Assembly: GCA_947258495.1 (NCBI GenBank)
Contig: CAMYIN010000097.1
Span: 31,363 to 95,362, forward strand
DNA from: an uncultured Gammaproteobacteria bacterium
Lineage (GTDB): Bacteria; Pseudomonadota; Gammaproteobacteria; Arenicellales; JAANXG01
Direction of reading: 5' to 3'
Length of the DNA stretch: 64,000 nucleotides
Numbering within the stretch: the stretch's first letter is position 1; every line of letters begins with the position of its first letter. Under the pieces are notes generated by a model. It made no database searches. It had not been told where the DNA came from and saw only the letters and a program-made list of their open reading frames with translations. This document shows positions 45,536-55,272 of the stretch, piece after piece. A program made the translations under genes and the position numbers.

Positions 45536-46399
45536 ATGCCGTGTAGCATGACCGCATTTGCCCAGGCCAAGGCGGCCATGGAATGGGGCGAAATCGGCTG
45601 CGAGCTGCGCACCGTGAACCACCGGTTCTTGGAGTTTTCCCCCCGCCTGCCGGAGGAACTGCGCCAATTTGAGCCTGACATCCGGGCCCGCATCACCGCT
45701 TCCATAAAGCGCGGCCGGGTGGATTGCACGGTTCGCTTTCAGCCGCAGCTCGATGTCGAATATCTGCAATTCAACGACGAGGCGGTGGCGGCGCTGAGTT
45801 CGGTGGCCGCAAACGTGCGAAAACGCTACGGCGACGTCGCCCCGATCCGCGTCATCGATATTCTGCGTTGGCCCGGAGTCATGAAACCGCCGAGGCTGGA
45901 TGCCAAAATGCTGCAGCGAGCGGTCGTTGATGTAGTATCGGCTGCACTGAAGGACCTCCTCGCGTCGAGGAAGAAGGAAGGGGAGCAGCTGGCGGAGCTG
46001 GTCCTCGAGCGCGTTGCCTCGGCGAGAAAGGTGGTCGTCGGTGTCAAGGAGATTCTGCCTAGTGTGAACGAGACCTTCCGACAGCGTTTGCTGGAGCGCC
46101 TCGCGGAGGTCCAGGAGCAACTGGAAGCCGGCCGGGTGGAACAGGAGATGGTCATATTCTCCCAGAAAATGGACGTCTCGGAGGAGTTGGACCGACTTGA
46201 AGTGCACCTGGACGAGGTCCAATCCGTTCTCGCAAAAGACGTGTCCATCGGTCGGCGTTTGGATTTCCTCATGCAGGAATTGCACCGTGAGGCGAACACC
46301 TTGGGCGCGAAGTCGGTGGACACGGCTATGACGCAGGCGTCGCTGGAGCTCAAGGTGCTCATAGAACAGATGCGTGAACAGGTGCAGAATTTGGAATAA
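45536..46399 (+). CDS. yicC: YicC family endoribonuclease
   Basis: YicC proteins are conserved endoribonucleases linked to small-RNA turnover. The 287-residue protein has the family start SMTAFAQAKAAMEWGEIGCELRTVNHRFLE and the C-terminal LDFLMQELHREANTLGAKSVD. It is divergent from the kinase gene; gmk follows, as in most gammaproteobacteria. The start shown gives the normal N terminus. Confidence 0.95.
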   Translation: MPCSMTAFAQAKAAMEWGEIGCELRTVNHRFLEFSPRLPEELRQFEPDIRARITASIKRGRVDCTVRFQPQLDVEYLQFNDEAVAALSSVAANVRKRYGDVAPIRVIDILRWPGVMKPPRLDAKMLQRAVVDVVSAALKDLLASRKKEGEQLAELVLERVASARKVVVGVKEILPSVNETFRQRLLERLAEVQEQLEAGRVEQEMVIFSQKMDVSEELDRLEVHLDEVQSVLAKDVSIGRRLDFLMQELHREANTLGAKSVDTAMTQASLELKVLIEQMREQVQNLE

Positions 46400-46468
46400 A
46401 ATGCCGCATGGTCCGGTCTACGCGGCGGTGCTCCGAGCCACCCGCAATCAGGTCACCCGAGAACTACA

Positions 46469-47113
46469 GTGCCCCGTGGAAGGTTAGTCATCGTATCCGC
46501 GCCCTCCGGCGCGGGCAAGACCTCGCTTGCCAAGGCCTTGGTGGCGTCGCTGGACGATACGGTACTATCGGTATCGCACACCACCCGGCCGCGCCGAGAA
46601 AGCGAAATCGACGGGGTCGACTACTACTTTGTCGATAAGGCGCAGTTTCAGCGCATGGTGCGGGCCGACGCGTTTCTGGAATACGCCATGGTGTTCCAAA
46701 ACTATTACGGAACGTCGCGGGACGAGGTGGAACGGCAATTGTCCCGGGGGGCAAACGTTCTGCTGGACATAGACTGGCAGGGGGCGCGAAAGGTCCGGGA
46801 AAAAATGCATGATGTATACAGCGTTTTTGTCGTAACACCGAGCATGGACGAGCTGGAAAAACGATTGCGGAGTCGGGCGCAGGACACCGAGGCCGTGATT
46901 GCCCATCGCATGCGCGAGGCGGCCGAGGAAATGCGGCATTATGAAGAATACGATTACCTGGTGGTGAACGACGACTTCGATTTGGCCCTGGCGGATCTGC
47001 GCGCCATTGTCACCGGTCGTGACCGCGAGCGGCGATCGACGAACAAGGAATTGGTGCAGATGTTGCTTCAGGACGCCGAATCGCGTATGACAAGTAAGCA
47101 CATGAGTTTTTGA
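46469..47113 (+). CDS. gmk: Guanylate kinase
   Basis: Gmk phosphorylates GMP to GDP. The 214-residue product begins at a GTG (MPRGRLVIVSAPSGAGKTSL) with the P-loop SAPSGAGKTSL, the GMP-binding SVSHTTRPRRESEIDGVDYYF and LLDIDWQGARKV. It precedes rpoZ and spoT, the standard order. Confidence 0.97.
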   Translation: MPRGRLVIVSAPSGAGKTSLAKALVASLDDTVLSVSHTTRPRRESEIDGVDYYFVDKAQFQRMVRADAFLEYAMVFQNYYGTSRDEVERQLSRGANVLLDIDWQGARKVREKMHDVYSVFVVTPSMDELEKRLRSRAQDTEAVIAHRMREAAEEMRHYEEYDYLVVNDDFDLALADLRAIVTGRDRERRSTNKELVQMLLQDAESRMTSKHMSF

Positions 47114-47128
47114 TATGAGAGGTGAATT

Positions 47129-47428
47129 ATGGCCAGGATTACGGTAGAGGACTGTCTGGCACACGTCGACAATCGGTTCCAGCTGGTGCTGGTCGCAACC
47201 AAGCGTGCGCGGCAACTTGCGATGGGCGCGTCACCGTTGATAGAAGTGGAAAACGACAAGCCTACGGTTATCGCCTTGCGCGAGATCGCCGAAGGCAAGG
47301 TGACCAAGGCCATCCTGGAGGACGAGCCACCCACCCTCGACTTGGGCGAGGAGCACGAACCGGAAGAACCAGTCGAAGAGGCTTCTGACGATGCAGATAT
47401 CGGCGCTGCGGAGGAAACGACCGCGTAA
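47129..47428 (+). CDS. rpoZ: RNA polymerase omega subunit
   Basis: The 99-residue omega subunit starts [21 protein letters not shown] and has [21 protein letters not shown]. It helps assemble RNA polymerase and forms one ppGpp site. The acidic C-terminal tail is normal. Its end overlaps the spoT start by 38 bases. Confidence 0.97.
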   Translation: MARITVEDCLAHVDNRFQLVLVATKRARQLAMGASPLIEVENDKPTVIALREIAEGKVTKAILEDEPPTLDLGEEHEPEEPVEEASDDADIGAAEETTA

Positions 47429-49574
47429 CGCGGTGACGACCGGCTCGCGGGTTCCGGAAAGGCCCGCGAGCGCGCTATGCGACAAGCTCAGCGCGTACTT
47501 GGACGAGAGCGCTGTAGAGGAAGTCTATAACGCCTATCTGTTCGGCGCGCAGGCCCATCGAGGACAGCGCCGCCGCAGCGGTGAACCGTATATTCACCAC
47601 CCCATCGCGGTCGCCGAAATACTTTCGGAAATTCGCTTGGACAGCCGCAGCATCATCGCCGCGATTCTGCACGATGTTGTCGAGGATACGCCCACCGAAC
47701 CGGAGCAAATTGCAACGGAGTTCGGGGAAGAGGTCGCCTATCTGGTCGACGGCGTGAGCAAGATCGGTCAGTTGGAGTTCGACAGTAAAGAGCATGCGGA
47801 GGCGGAAAACCTGCGCAAGATGCTCATGGCGATGTCCCAGGACATTCGAGTCATCCTCATCAAGCTCGCCGATCGTATACACAATATGCGAACCTTGGCG
47901 GCGTTGCCGGCGATAAAACGCAGGAAGATTGCCAAGCAGACGCTGGACATTTATGCCCCCATCGCCAATCGACTGGGTCTGCATCAGTGGAGCCGCGAAC
48001 TGGAGGACCTGAGTTTTCAATACATCTACCCGAAGCGCCATCGGGCGATCGAAAAGGCATTGAAGAGGCGCGCCGGTAACCGCAGGTCGGTAGTAAAAAA
48101 GCTCACCTACAGCATCGAGAGGGAACTGCGGGAATCCGGTCTGAACGCGCAGGTAGTAGGGCGTAAGAAGAGTGTCTTCAGCATCTATAAAAAGATGTCC
48201 CGGAAACGCAGCTCGTTCGATGAGTTGCACGATATCTACGGCTTCCGGATCATCGTCGACTCGGTGGACGATTGTTACCGCGCATTGGGCGTCGTCCACA
48301 ATTTGTACAAACCGATACCCGGTAGATTTCGAGACTATATCGCCATTCCGAAGGCAAACGGATATCAGTCGCTGCACACGGTGGTATTCGGCGCTTTCGG
48401 CGAATCTCTCGAGATCCAGATCCGCACCGAAGACATGAACCGCATCGCCGAGGCGGGCGTCGCCGCGCACTGGGTCTACAAATCCGCGCCGGATACCGGT
48501 GTCAAGCCGAGGCAGCTGGCCCGCCAGTGGCTCCTCGACCTGTTGGACACGCAGAAACAAACCGGAAACCCGAGCGAGTTTCTGGAACATCTCAAGATCG
48601 ACCTGTTTCCCGATGAGGTGTACGTGTTCACGCCCAAAGGCGACATCAAGAAACTGCCGCGGGGCTCGACGGCCTTGGATTTCGCCTACGCGGTGCACAC
48701 CGATATCGGAAACCGCTGTGCCGGCGCGCGCATCAACCGGGAACTGGTCCCTCTGCCGACCGTGCTCAACAACGGCGACCACGTGGAGATTATCACCTCG
48801 GAAAAAGCTCGCCCCACGGTGAGCTGGCTCAATTACGCGGTGACCAGCAAATCACGCGCCACGATCAGAAATCACCTGAAAACCCAGCAGCGGTACGAAG
48901 CAGTGAAACTCGGCAAGCGCCTGCTCGACAGGGCGGTGAAAACGCGCCGGTTCGGACGAAAGAAGCTGAGCGACGAGCAACGCAAGATGCTGTTGGACAC
49001 GCTCGGCGTCGACAACTGGGACGACTTGTTGTGCGATATCGGTTTGGGAAAACGAATGGCGGACATGGTTGCGAAGCAGTTGCTCCCGCCGCCCACCGAG
49101 TCCGACAGCGCCGCCAGCGCAGCGGCGGAACATGCCCTGGCCATTCGCGGTTCCGAAGGCATGCTCATCAACTACGCGCGCTGCTGCAGTCCTGTTCCTG
49201 GTGATACCATCGTCGGTCTCTTCACTACGGGTCGCGGCATCGTCGTTCATACCTCGGACTGTCCCAACGCCAGGGGTAACCGCAGGCAACCCGATAAATG
49301 GATCCCTGTAGAGTGGGACGACGATGTCGACGGCCGGTTTTCGGTCAACCTGCGGGTGGAGGTGTACAATCAACGCGGCGTGCTCGCCCGCATCACCACC
49401 ATAATCGCGGAACAGGAATCCAACATAAACAACGTCAATGTCGATGAGCGGGACGGCCAGTTCCCCGTAATCCGATTTGTCATAGAGGTTTCCAACCGGG
49501 ATCATCTGGCGAGAATATTGCGCAAGTTGCGTAACGAGCCGTCCGTGGTTCGCGTGCATCGGGCCAAGGGTTGA
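47391..49574 (+). CDS. spoT: Bifunctional (p)ppGpp synthetase/hydrolase
   Basis: SpoT makes and degrades the alarmone (p)ppGpp. The 727-residue protein has an HD hydrolase domain ([20 protein letters not shown]), a synthetase domain ([40 protein letters not shown]), a TGS domain ([17 protein letters not shown]) and a C-terminal ACT domain. Intact hydrolase and synthetase motifs suggest both activities. The ATG at 47391 has a GAGG about ten bases before it; a GTG at 47433, just after the rpoZ stop, is an alternative. Confidence 0.95.
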   Translation: MQISALRRKRPRNAVTTGSRVPERPASALCDKLSAYLDESAVEEVYNAYLFGAQAHRGQRRRSGEPYIHHPIAVAEILSEIRLDSRSIIAAILHDVVEDTPTEPEQIATEFGEEVAYLVDGVSKIGQLEFDSKEHAEAENLRKMLMAMSQDIRVILIKLADRIHNMRTLAALPAIKRRKIAKQTLDIYAPIANRLGLHQWSRELEDLSFQYIYPKRHRAIEKALKRRAGNRRSVVKKLTYSIERELRESGLNAQVVGRKKSVFSIYKKMSRKRSSFDELHDIYGFRIIVDSVDDCYRALGVVHNLYKPIPGRFRDYIAIPKANGYQSLHTVVFGAFGESLEIQIRTEDMNRIAEAGVAAHWVYKSAPDTGVKPRQLARQWLLDLLDTQKQTGNPSEFLEHLKIDLFPDEVYVFTPKGDIKKLPRGSTALDFAYAVHTDIGNRCAGARINRELVPLPTVLNNGDHVEIITSEKARPTVSWLNYAVTSKSRATIRNHLKTQQRYEAVKLGKRLLDRAVKTRRFGRKKLSDEQRKMLLDTLGVDNWDDLLCDIGLGKRMADMVAKQLLPPPTESDSAASAAAEHALAIRGSEGMLINYARCCSPVPGDTIVGLFTTGRGIVVHTSDCPNARGNRRQPDKWIPVEWDDDVDGRFSVNLRVEVYNQRGVLARITTIIAEQESNINNVNVDERDGQFPVIRFVIEVSNRDHLARILRKLRNEPSVVRVHRAKG

Positions 49575-49595
49575 ACTCCGGGAGAAATAAGCGCA

Positions 49596-50003
49596 ATGGT
49601 ACGTAGAAAAACGATTCACAGCGCGAACGCACCCAGTGCTATCGGCACTTATTCACAAGCTGTACGCGCCGGCAACACGGTATACATATCGGGACAGATC
49701 CCGCTGGATCCCGCTACCATGGAGCTGGTGGAAGGTGGGTTTCACGCTCAGGCGCATCGCGTTTTCGAGAATCTCAGCGCCGTGGCAAGGGCCGCGGGCG
49801 GATCTCTGGTCGACGTCGTCAAGCTCAACGTGTTCATCACCGATATGGCGAATTTCGCCATCGTCAATGAGGTCATGGGCGATTATTTTCGCAAACCGTA
49901 TCCGGCGCGCGCGGCGATAGGCGTGGCCTCGCTGCCCAAGGGAGCGCAGGTGGAAATCGATGCGATTCTCGAACTGGACGAGGGGCCCAATTTGGGTGCA
50001 TGA
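49596..50003 (+). CDS. ridA: RidA-family enamine/imine deaminase
   Basis: RidA hydrolyses reactive 2-aminoacrylate. The 135-residue protein has [29 protein letters not shown]-type sequence (read as [18 protein letters not shown]) and the catalytic Arg in [20 protein letters not shown]. Length and ending match. It lies between spoT and recG as in many gammaproteobacteria. Confidence 0.95.
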   Translation: MVRRKTIHSANAPSAIGTYSQAVRAGNTVYISGQIPLDPATMELVEGGFHAQAHRVFENLSAVARAAGGSLVDVVKLNVFITDMANFAIVNEVMGDYFRKPYPARAAIGVASLPKGAQVEIDAILELDEGPNLGA

Positions 50004-50050
50004 GGGCCTGGCGATGGTAGACGAGCCCGATAAACTGCAGATCAGTCCTT

Positions 50051-52165
50051 TTGCCCGCTAAATCGACGGCCAAGACCCAGGTTCACAGCAGCAGAGATCC
50101 GAACCGGATACCGGTCACTGCGCTCAAGGGCGTCGGCCCGCAACTGGCGGCGAAGCTTGCGCGAATCGACATTCGCACCGTCCAGGACGTACTGTTCCAT
50201 CTTCCCTTCCGCTACCAGGACCGCACCCGGGTAACACCCATAGGTGCGGCGCGAGCCGGCGATGAAATCGTGGTGGTCGGACAGATCGAGCACGCCGGGA
50301 TCAGCTACGGGCGACGGCGCAGTCTGTTGTGTACGATCAGCGACGGCAGCGGCTTGTTGACCGTGAGGTTGTTCCATTTCAGTTCGGCGCAGCAGGCCCG
50401 CCTGAAGCGTGGTCTATGGTTGCGGTGTTTTGGTGAAGTTCGCCGGGGCCCGGCCAAGCTGGAAATGGTGCACCCGGAATACGAGCTGAGTGAACGCAAA
50501 CCGCAGACCGCCGGCATTGAGGGCCTGACACCCGTCTATCCCAGCACCGAAGGCGTGGGTCAGGGAATGTGGCGCAGAATTACGACTCAAGCCTTGCAGC
50601 AGCACCTTCGTGGGGTAACGGAGTTGCTGCCGGATCGGCTGTTGAAGCCGTGGCGCTTCCCCTCCCTGCAGGCGGCCCTGTGGCATGTCCATCGCCCGCC
50701 CGCGGACACCGATGTAGAGCAATTACGGGCGGTCACCGACCCGAGTCAACAGCGGTTGGCGTTGGAGGAGCTGCTGGCCCATCACCTGAGCCTGCGGTTT
50801 GCGCGACGCAAACGCCGGACGCACTCCGCGCCGGCGATGCGTGAGGACAACGGATTGTTACAGGCGTATTGGGAGGCGCTGCCGTTCCGTCCCACGCCGG
50901 ATCAGCGTCGCGCCTGTTCGCAGATACTGAGCGACCTCGGCGAGGCGACCCCCATGCTTCGGTTGCTGCAGGGCGACGTGGGGTCCGGCAAGACCGTGGT
51001 TGCGGGCGCCGCCGTCGTGCGCGCCTTGGAGAATCGCTACCAGGTCGCGGTCATGGCGCCTACGGAGCTGCTCGCCGAGCAGCATTACCGAACGTTGTCC
51101 GCGTGGCTCCACCCTCTCGGTCAAAACGTTGCCTGGCTGAGTGGACGCGTCGTCGGCCGTGAACGGAACGAACTCCTGGGCGCTCTGCAGGCGGGCGATG
51201 TCCGGCTCGTGGTCGGCACCCATGCCTTGTTTCAACGCGGGGTCGAATTCCCACGGCTGGGACTGGTCGTGGTCGATGAGCAGCACCGGTTCGGGGTGGA
51301 CCAGCGTCTTGCTTTGCGCGACAAAGGCAGCGTCGACATGCAGATACCGCATCAGCTGATTATGACGGCGACCCCTATACCTCGCACCCTGGCGATGAGT
51401 TTTTACGCCGACCTCGATGTCTCGAGCATCGAGCACCTGCCGCCGGGCAGAAAAGCGGTGGAGACGGTGGTGGTGCGTGAAAGCCGCCGCGCGGAGGTCG
51501 TTGCCAGGGTGGAGGCTGCATGCCGAGAGGGAAGGCAGGCTTACTGGGTATGTCCCATCATCGACGAATCGGAAGTCCTGGAAGCGCAGGCGGCGACGGA
51601 CACGGAGGCCGCGCTGCGGGCATCGCTGCCGGGTCTGCGCATCGGCCTGGTCCACGGACGCATGCGGCCGCGAGAGAAGGAGAAAGTCATGGAGCGGTTT
51701 CGCAACACCGGGCTCGATCTGCTGGTCGCCACCACCGTCATAGAGGTCGGTGTCGACGTGCCGAACGCGAGCCTGATGGTAATCGAAAATGCCGAGCGCC
51801 TGGGCCTGGCGCAGCTTCACCAACTACGCGGCCGTATCGGTCGCGGCAGCGATCAAGCTTGCTGTGTGTTGATGTACCGATCTCCGCTTGCATCGCAGGC
51901 CCGCACCCGATTGGCGTTGATGCGAGAGACGACCGACGGATTCGAGATCGCGCGTAAGGACCTGGAGCTACGTGGTCCGGGCGAGGTGCTGGGCAGGAGA
52001 CAGACGGGACTGATGCAACTCATGATCGCCGATCTCGTTCGCGACCGCGAGCTTCTTCCGGCGGTCGAGAAAATCGCCCGCGCGTTGATCGACGAATACC
52101 CGGATCAGGCGCAGGCGCTGGTAAGCAGATGGGTCGCCGAGGACCCGGACTATGCCAGTGTCTAG
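50051..52165 (+). CDS. recG: ATP-dependent DNA helicase RecG
   Basis: RecG regresses stalled replication forks and branch-migrates recombination intermediates. The 704-residue product opens at a TTG, the first start after an upstream stop. It has the wedge domain (about 20-200), Walker A LLQGDVGSGKTVVAGAA, VVDEQHRFGV (motif II), TATPIPRTLAMSFYAD, and the C-terminal QLRGRIGRGSDQACC and motif VI/TRG region. The 3' end overlaps ubiA by 14 bases. Confidence 0.96.
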   Translation: MPAKSTAKTQVHSSRDPNRIPVTALKGVGPQLAAKLARIDIRTVQDVLFHLPFRYQDRTRVTPIGAARAGDEIVVVGQIEHAGISYGRRRSLLCTISDGSGLLTVRLFHFSSAQQARLKRGLWLRCFGEVRRGPAKLEMVHPEYELSERKPQTAGIEGLTPVYPSTEGVGQGMWRRITTQALQQHLRGVTELLPDRLLKPWRFPSLQAALWHVHRPPADTDVEQLRAVTDPSQQRLALEELLAHHLSLRFARRKRRTHSAPAMREDNGLLQAYWEALPFRPTPDQRRACSQILSDLGEATPMLRLLQGDVGSGKTVVAGAAVVRALENRYQVAVMAPTELLAEQHYRTLSAWLHPLGQNVAWLSGRVVGRERNELLGALQAGDVRLVVGTHALFQRGVEFPRLGLVVVDEQHRFGVDQRLALRDKGSVDMQIPHQLIMTATPIPRTLAMSFYADLDVSSIEHLPPGRKAVETVVVRESRRAEVVARVEAACREGRQAYWVCPIIDESEVLEAQAATDTEAALRASLPGLRIGLVHGRMRPREKEKVMERFRNTGLDLLVATTVIEVGVDVPNASLMVIENAERLGLAQLHQLRGRIGRGSDQACCVLMYRSPLASQARTRLALMRETTDGFEIARKDLELRGPGEVLGRRQTGLMQLMIADLVRDRELLPAVEKIARALIDEYPDQAQALVSRWVAEDPDYASV

Positions 52166-53042
52166 TGGCGACGAACGGTGGGGCGTGTTGGTCGAGAGGT
52201 TGCGTCAATACGCGTTGTTGATACGCCTCGACAAGCCGATCGGTACGCTGCTGCTGCTCTGGCCGACCTTATGGGGGCTGTGGGTCGCCGCGGAGGGCCG
52301 CCCGGACCCGTGGGTATTGTTCGTGTTCCTGTGCGGCGTGTTCCTCATGCGCTCCGCCGGGTGCGCCGTCAACGACTATGCCGATCGGGAGATCGACCCC
52401 TTTGTGGAGCGGACCCGCAACCGCCCGCTTGCAGCCGGCGCGGTCTCACCGCAAGAAGCCCTGACGGTTTTCCTGGTCTTGAGTATCTGCGCGTGGTCGC
52501 TGGTGTGGACCTTGAACGGTCTCACTGTCGCGCTTTCGACCGCCGGTATCGCCATGGCGGCGGTATATCCCTTTACCAAACGCTACATCTATCATCCACA
52601 ACTGCTGCTCGGGGTGGCGTTTTCCTGGGGAATCCCGATGGCGTTCGCGGCTCAGACGAATACCGTGCCCGCTGTTGCCTGGGGACTGGTGGCGGCGAAC
52701 GCCGCCTGGGTAGTGGCCTACGATACTATGTACGCCATGGTGGATCGCGGGGACGACGTGCGTATCGGCGTCAAGTCGACGGCGATCCTATTCGGTCGGT
52801 ACGATCGCGCGGTGATAGCGCTGCTGCATGTTCTAACCCTTGCGATTCTGCTTGCGCTGGGTAGACACCTCGGCCTCAATGCCTATTATTTCGGCGGCTT
52901 GCTGGCGGCAACCGGGTTCTCGGTGTATCAGCAATTCTTGATACGCCATCGAGTCGAAAATGCGTGTTTTCGGGCATTTTTGAACAATGCCTGGTTCGGA
53001 GCCGCCGTATTTCTTGGCTTGGCGCTCGCCTATTTGCCGTGA
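52152..53042 (+). CDS. ubiA: 4-Hydroxybenzoate polyprenyltransferase
   Basis: UbiA prenylates 4-hydroxybenzoate, the first membrane step of ubiquinone synthesis. The 296-residue inner-membrane protein has about nine helices and both Asp-rich prenyl-diphosphate motifs: NDYADREID and DRGDDVRIGVKSTA. The ATG overlaps the recG end. With ubiE-ubiJ-ubiB at 3.6-6.7 kb, this shows an active ubiquinone pathway. Confidence 0.96.
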   Translation: MPVSSGDERWGVLVERLRQYALLIRLDKPIGTLLLLWPTLWGLWVAAEGRPDPWVLFVFLCGVFLMRSAGCAVNDYADREIDPFVERTRNRPLAAGAVSPQEALTVFLVLSICAWSLVWTLNGLTVALSTAGIAMAAVYPFTKRYIYHPQLLLGVAFSWGIPMAFAAQTNTVPAVAWGLVAANAAWVVAYDTMYAMVDRGDDVRIGVKSTAILFGRYDRAVIALLHVLTLAILLALGRHLGLNAYYFGGLLAATGFSVYQQFLIRHRVENACFRAFLNNAWFGAAVFLGLALAYLP

Positions 53043-53122
53043 CTGCGCGCGGTGGCGTCGGCATCGGCGACGCGCTATCCTACGGGCCCAACGCCAATAA
53101 CGATATCTTTGAGGAGAGAATA

Positions 53123-53773
53123 ATGCGGTCGATACTAGTGGTTAACCCTAAAGGCGGCTGCGGAAAAACCACCATCGCCACCAATCTCGCAACCTACTAC
53201 GGGGTTTGGGGAGTGTCGACGGCGTTGGTGGACGTGGACCCACAGCAGTCGTCGATGGAATGGCTACAGGTACGGCCGGACAACTACCCGAAAATCAACG
53301 GCCTGTCGGCGTTGAGCGGATACGTGACGCTTCCCAACGGCACCGAACGCGTCGTCTACGACGCCCCCGCCCGTTCGAACACCGAAAAGGTCCTGGAATT
53401 GATGAAATTGACCGAGGCGGTGATCATTCCGGTGTTGCCCTCGCCGATAGATATCCGCGCCGCCGCGCATTTCATCGGCGACCTTCTGATCAAGGGTCAT
53501 CTGCGGCAAAGCCGGAAACTGGTGGGCGTGGTGGCAAATCGCGTGCGGGAGAACACCATCGTCTACCATGACCTGGAAAAGTTCCTCAAGAGCCTGGAGA
53601 TCCCGTTCGTCACTACCTTGCGGGATACGCAGAATTATGTGCGCGCGGCGGCCCGCGGAATCGGCATCTTTGAGATGGGGCCTTCCGCGGTGGAGCAGGA
53701 CATCCAGCAGTGGCGTCCCTTGATCAACTGGATAGAGGGAAAAAAGGTCATAAGGAGGGGCGGCAGGAAATAG
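53123..53773 (+). CDS. Orphan ParA/MinD-like ATPase
   Basis: About 216 residues from the ATG at 53123 (MRSILVVNPKGGCGKTTIA), 7-8 bases after GAGGAGAG. The deviant Walker A PKGGCGKTT has the ParA signature lysine. DVDPQQSS and VVYDAPA provide switch/Walker B aspartates. No ParB, Noc or MinE partner is encoded near. ParA-like ATPases position many cargoes (plasmids, chemoreceptors, carboxysomes), so the cargo is open. Confidence 0.92.
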   Translation: MRSILVVNPKGGCGKTTIATNLATYYGVWGVSTALVDVDPQQSSMEWLQVRPDNYPKINGLSALSGYVTLPNGTERVVYDAPARSNTEKVLELMKLTEAVIIPVLPSPIDIRAAAHFIGDLLIKGHLRQSRKLVGVVANRVRENTIVYHDLEKFLKSLEIPFVTTLRDTQNYVRAAARGIGIFEMGPSAVEQDIQQWRPLINWIEGKKVIRRGGRK

Positions 53774-53802
53774 GTCCGGCGCGCTACCGCAAACGGCAGC
53801 GT

Positions 53803-55158
53803 TTACCAGGAATCGGTGGTGTAGCGTTCCACCTTCAGCCGGCTGGACCAGTGATCCCGATCCAGGCCGACCTTGCATTTGAGCTGTTCGAGAAAACTCC
53901 TGCGGTCGGGAATGTTGTTCCACACGCTGGGTAGAAACGTCCCGCGGCGGCTTCCTTCCGTCAATATTAAGCCGTCGACGCCGGGGCGCAGCTGATCGAG
54001 CAGGTCTTGCTGGCTGCGAAACGCCAGCTCTTCCGGCGCGGAGAGCACGGAAATGCCGATCTCCAGTTGGTCCAGCTCGGCCTCCGTGAGCCTGGGGAAC
54101 CGGGGATCGCGGAACGCCGCGGCGTAGGCGTTTTCGGCGATGTCCTCGACCAGTGGCCGGCTTGCCTCGAGATTGCCTATGCAGCCGCGCAGGGCCTGCT
54201 GTTTCTTCAGCGTGACAAAGCTCGCCTTGTGCCTGCGCAGCGATTGCGGCCATTCTTCCATCGATACCGACAACGCCTTACCGTTTTCAAGCCCGTGTTT
54301 GATCGATTCTCTGGCGAGTTCGGTAAGCCGCGAGCGGTCGGACTCGTCCAGTGCCTGTGCAGTGTGTGGTTCGAAGAAAGCGTACGCGCCGTAGCCTACT
54401 ACCTGGTCGCGCGGACCCGCGGTATCTCCGGAGTTGCGCACGTCGAGGGTTTCCACCTGTAATCGGTGGCGCGTCGCGGCCCGCAGCAGGCCACAGATCG
54501 GAATCTGGCCGCACGCGTTTTCCCCGCTCAGACCGGTCGGGTCCAGGCGTTCTATGTGGCTCGTAGTGACGCCGTCGAGGCGCCGGGCGTCGTCGTACTC
54601 GTGGTAGTGGCTGAGATCGGAGCTGATTACGATCAGCGTCTCGGGCCCGCCCCAGAGCCGCTCCAGCAGCCGCTCGACGTCCACCGGATCAGCGTTACCG
54701 GCGGCGAAGGGCAGCAGCGAAAAATCCCGCAACACCGTCTGCAGGAACGGCAGGTGCACCTCGAGACTATGCTCCGGGGCATGGGCCTCGTCCATGAAGA
54801 CCAGAAAATCGAGTTCCTCCACCAGCGTGCGCATCGTCTCCTGGTCGACCGCCACCTCGCCCAGCGGTGTCGCGAACGCCCGGGCGCTGCTGGCCGCCAC
54901 TGCGTTTACCCGCACGCGGTGCGCAGGGCCGACAAGGACCACTCGGCGTATGCGCGTGCTCAGGGACTTCAGCGCGGCGTAGGCGGAGCCGGCAACCGGT
55001 CCCGAGTAGATGTACCCGGCGTGTGGTGCGATAACGGCCTTGGGGACGTGGTGGGCGGGCTTGGCGTCGGCGAGAAACCCGTCGACCTGCCGGCGCAGGC
55101 GCACGGGATCGTCGGTGTAGAACATGCCCGCAACTGCGGGCGGACGCACGTGTGACAT
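53803..55158 (-). CDS. AmmeMemoRadiSam system B/A fusion (MEMO1 + AMMECR1)
   Basis: About 451 residues from the ATG at 55158 (a TTG four codons upstream is an alternative). The N-terminal half (to about 265) is MEMO1-like and keeps residues that match the human MEMO1 iron ligands: His46 in APHAGYIYSGP, His80 in GPAHRV and Cys216 in GENACGQIPICG. It also has ISSDLSHYHEYDDA. The C-terminal half (about 270-451) is AMMECR1-like with the hallmark LRGCIGN. It is divergent from its radical SAM partner. The three-part system is conserved from archaea to animals (split) and its reaction is not established. Confidence 0.93.
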   Translation of the reverse strand: MSHVRPPAVAGMFYTDDPVRLRRQVDGFLADAKPAHHVPKAVIAPHAGYIYSGPVAGSAYAALKSLSTRIRRVVLVGPAHRVRVNAVAASSARAFATPLGEVAVDQETMRTLVEELDFLVFMDEAHAPEHSLEVHLPFLQTVLRDFSLLPFAAGNADPVDVERLLERLWGGPETLIVISSDLSHYHEYDDARRLDGVTTSHIERLDPTGLSGENACGQIPICGLLRAATRHRLQVETLDVRNSGDTAGPRDQVVGYGAYAFFEPHTAQALDESDRSRLTELARESIKHGLENGKALSVSMEEWPQSLRRHKASFVTLKKQQALRGCIGNLEASRPLVEDIAENAYAAAFRDPRFPRLTEAELDQLEIGISVLSAPEELAFRSQQDLLDQLRPGVDGLILTEGSRRGTFLPSVWNNIPDRRSFLEQLKCKVGLDRDHWSSRLKVERYTTDSW

Positions 55159-55272
55159 GACCAAACTCAACGTGTGTTCCTAGGTATATTAACCGATAAT
55201 TATAATCCCGTGCCCGCCGTCGTGCAGGCATCGCAGCTTGAAGTCGGCGTTAGCGGGCCGCATAGTAGAGCA

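Noticed and set aside
47475-48782. Open frame of 435 codons opposite spoT.
   Set aside because: Antisense to the conserved synthetase and hydrolase domains.
55201-55206. TATAAT upstream of the radical SAM gene as a promoter -10 box.
   Set aside because: The hexamer is perfect but no -35 box lies 16-18 bases upstream, so it is recorded only as a possibility.
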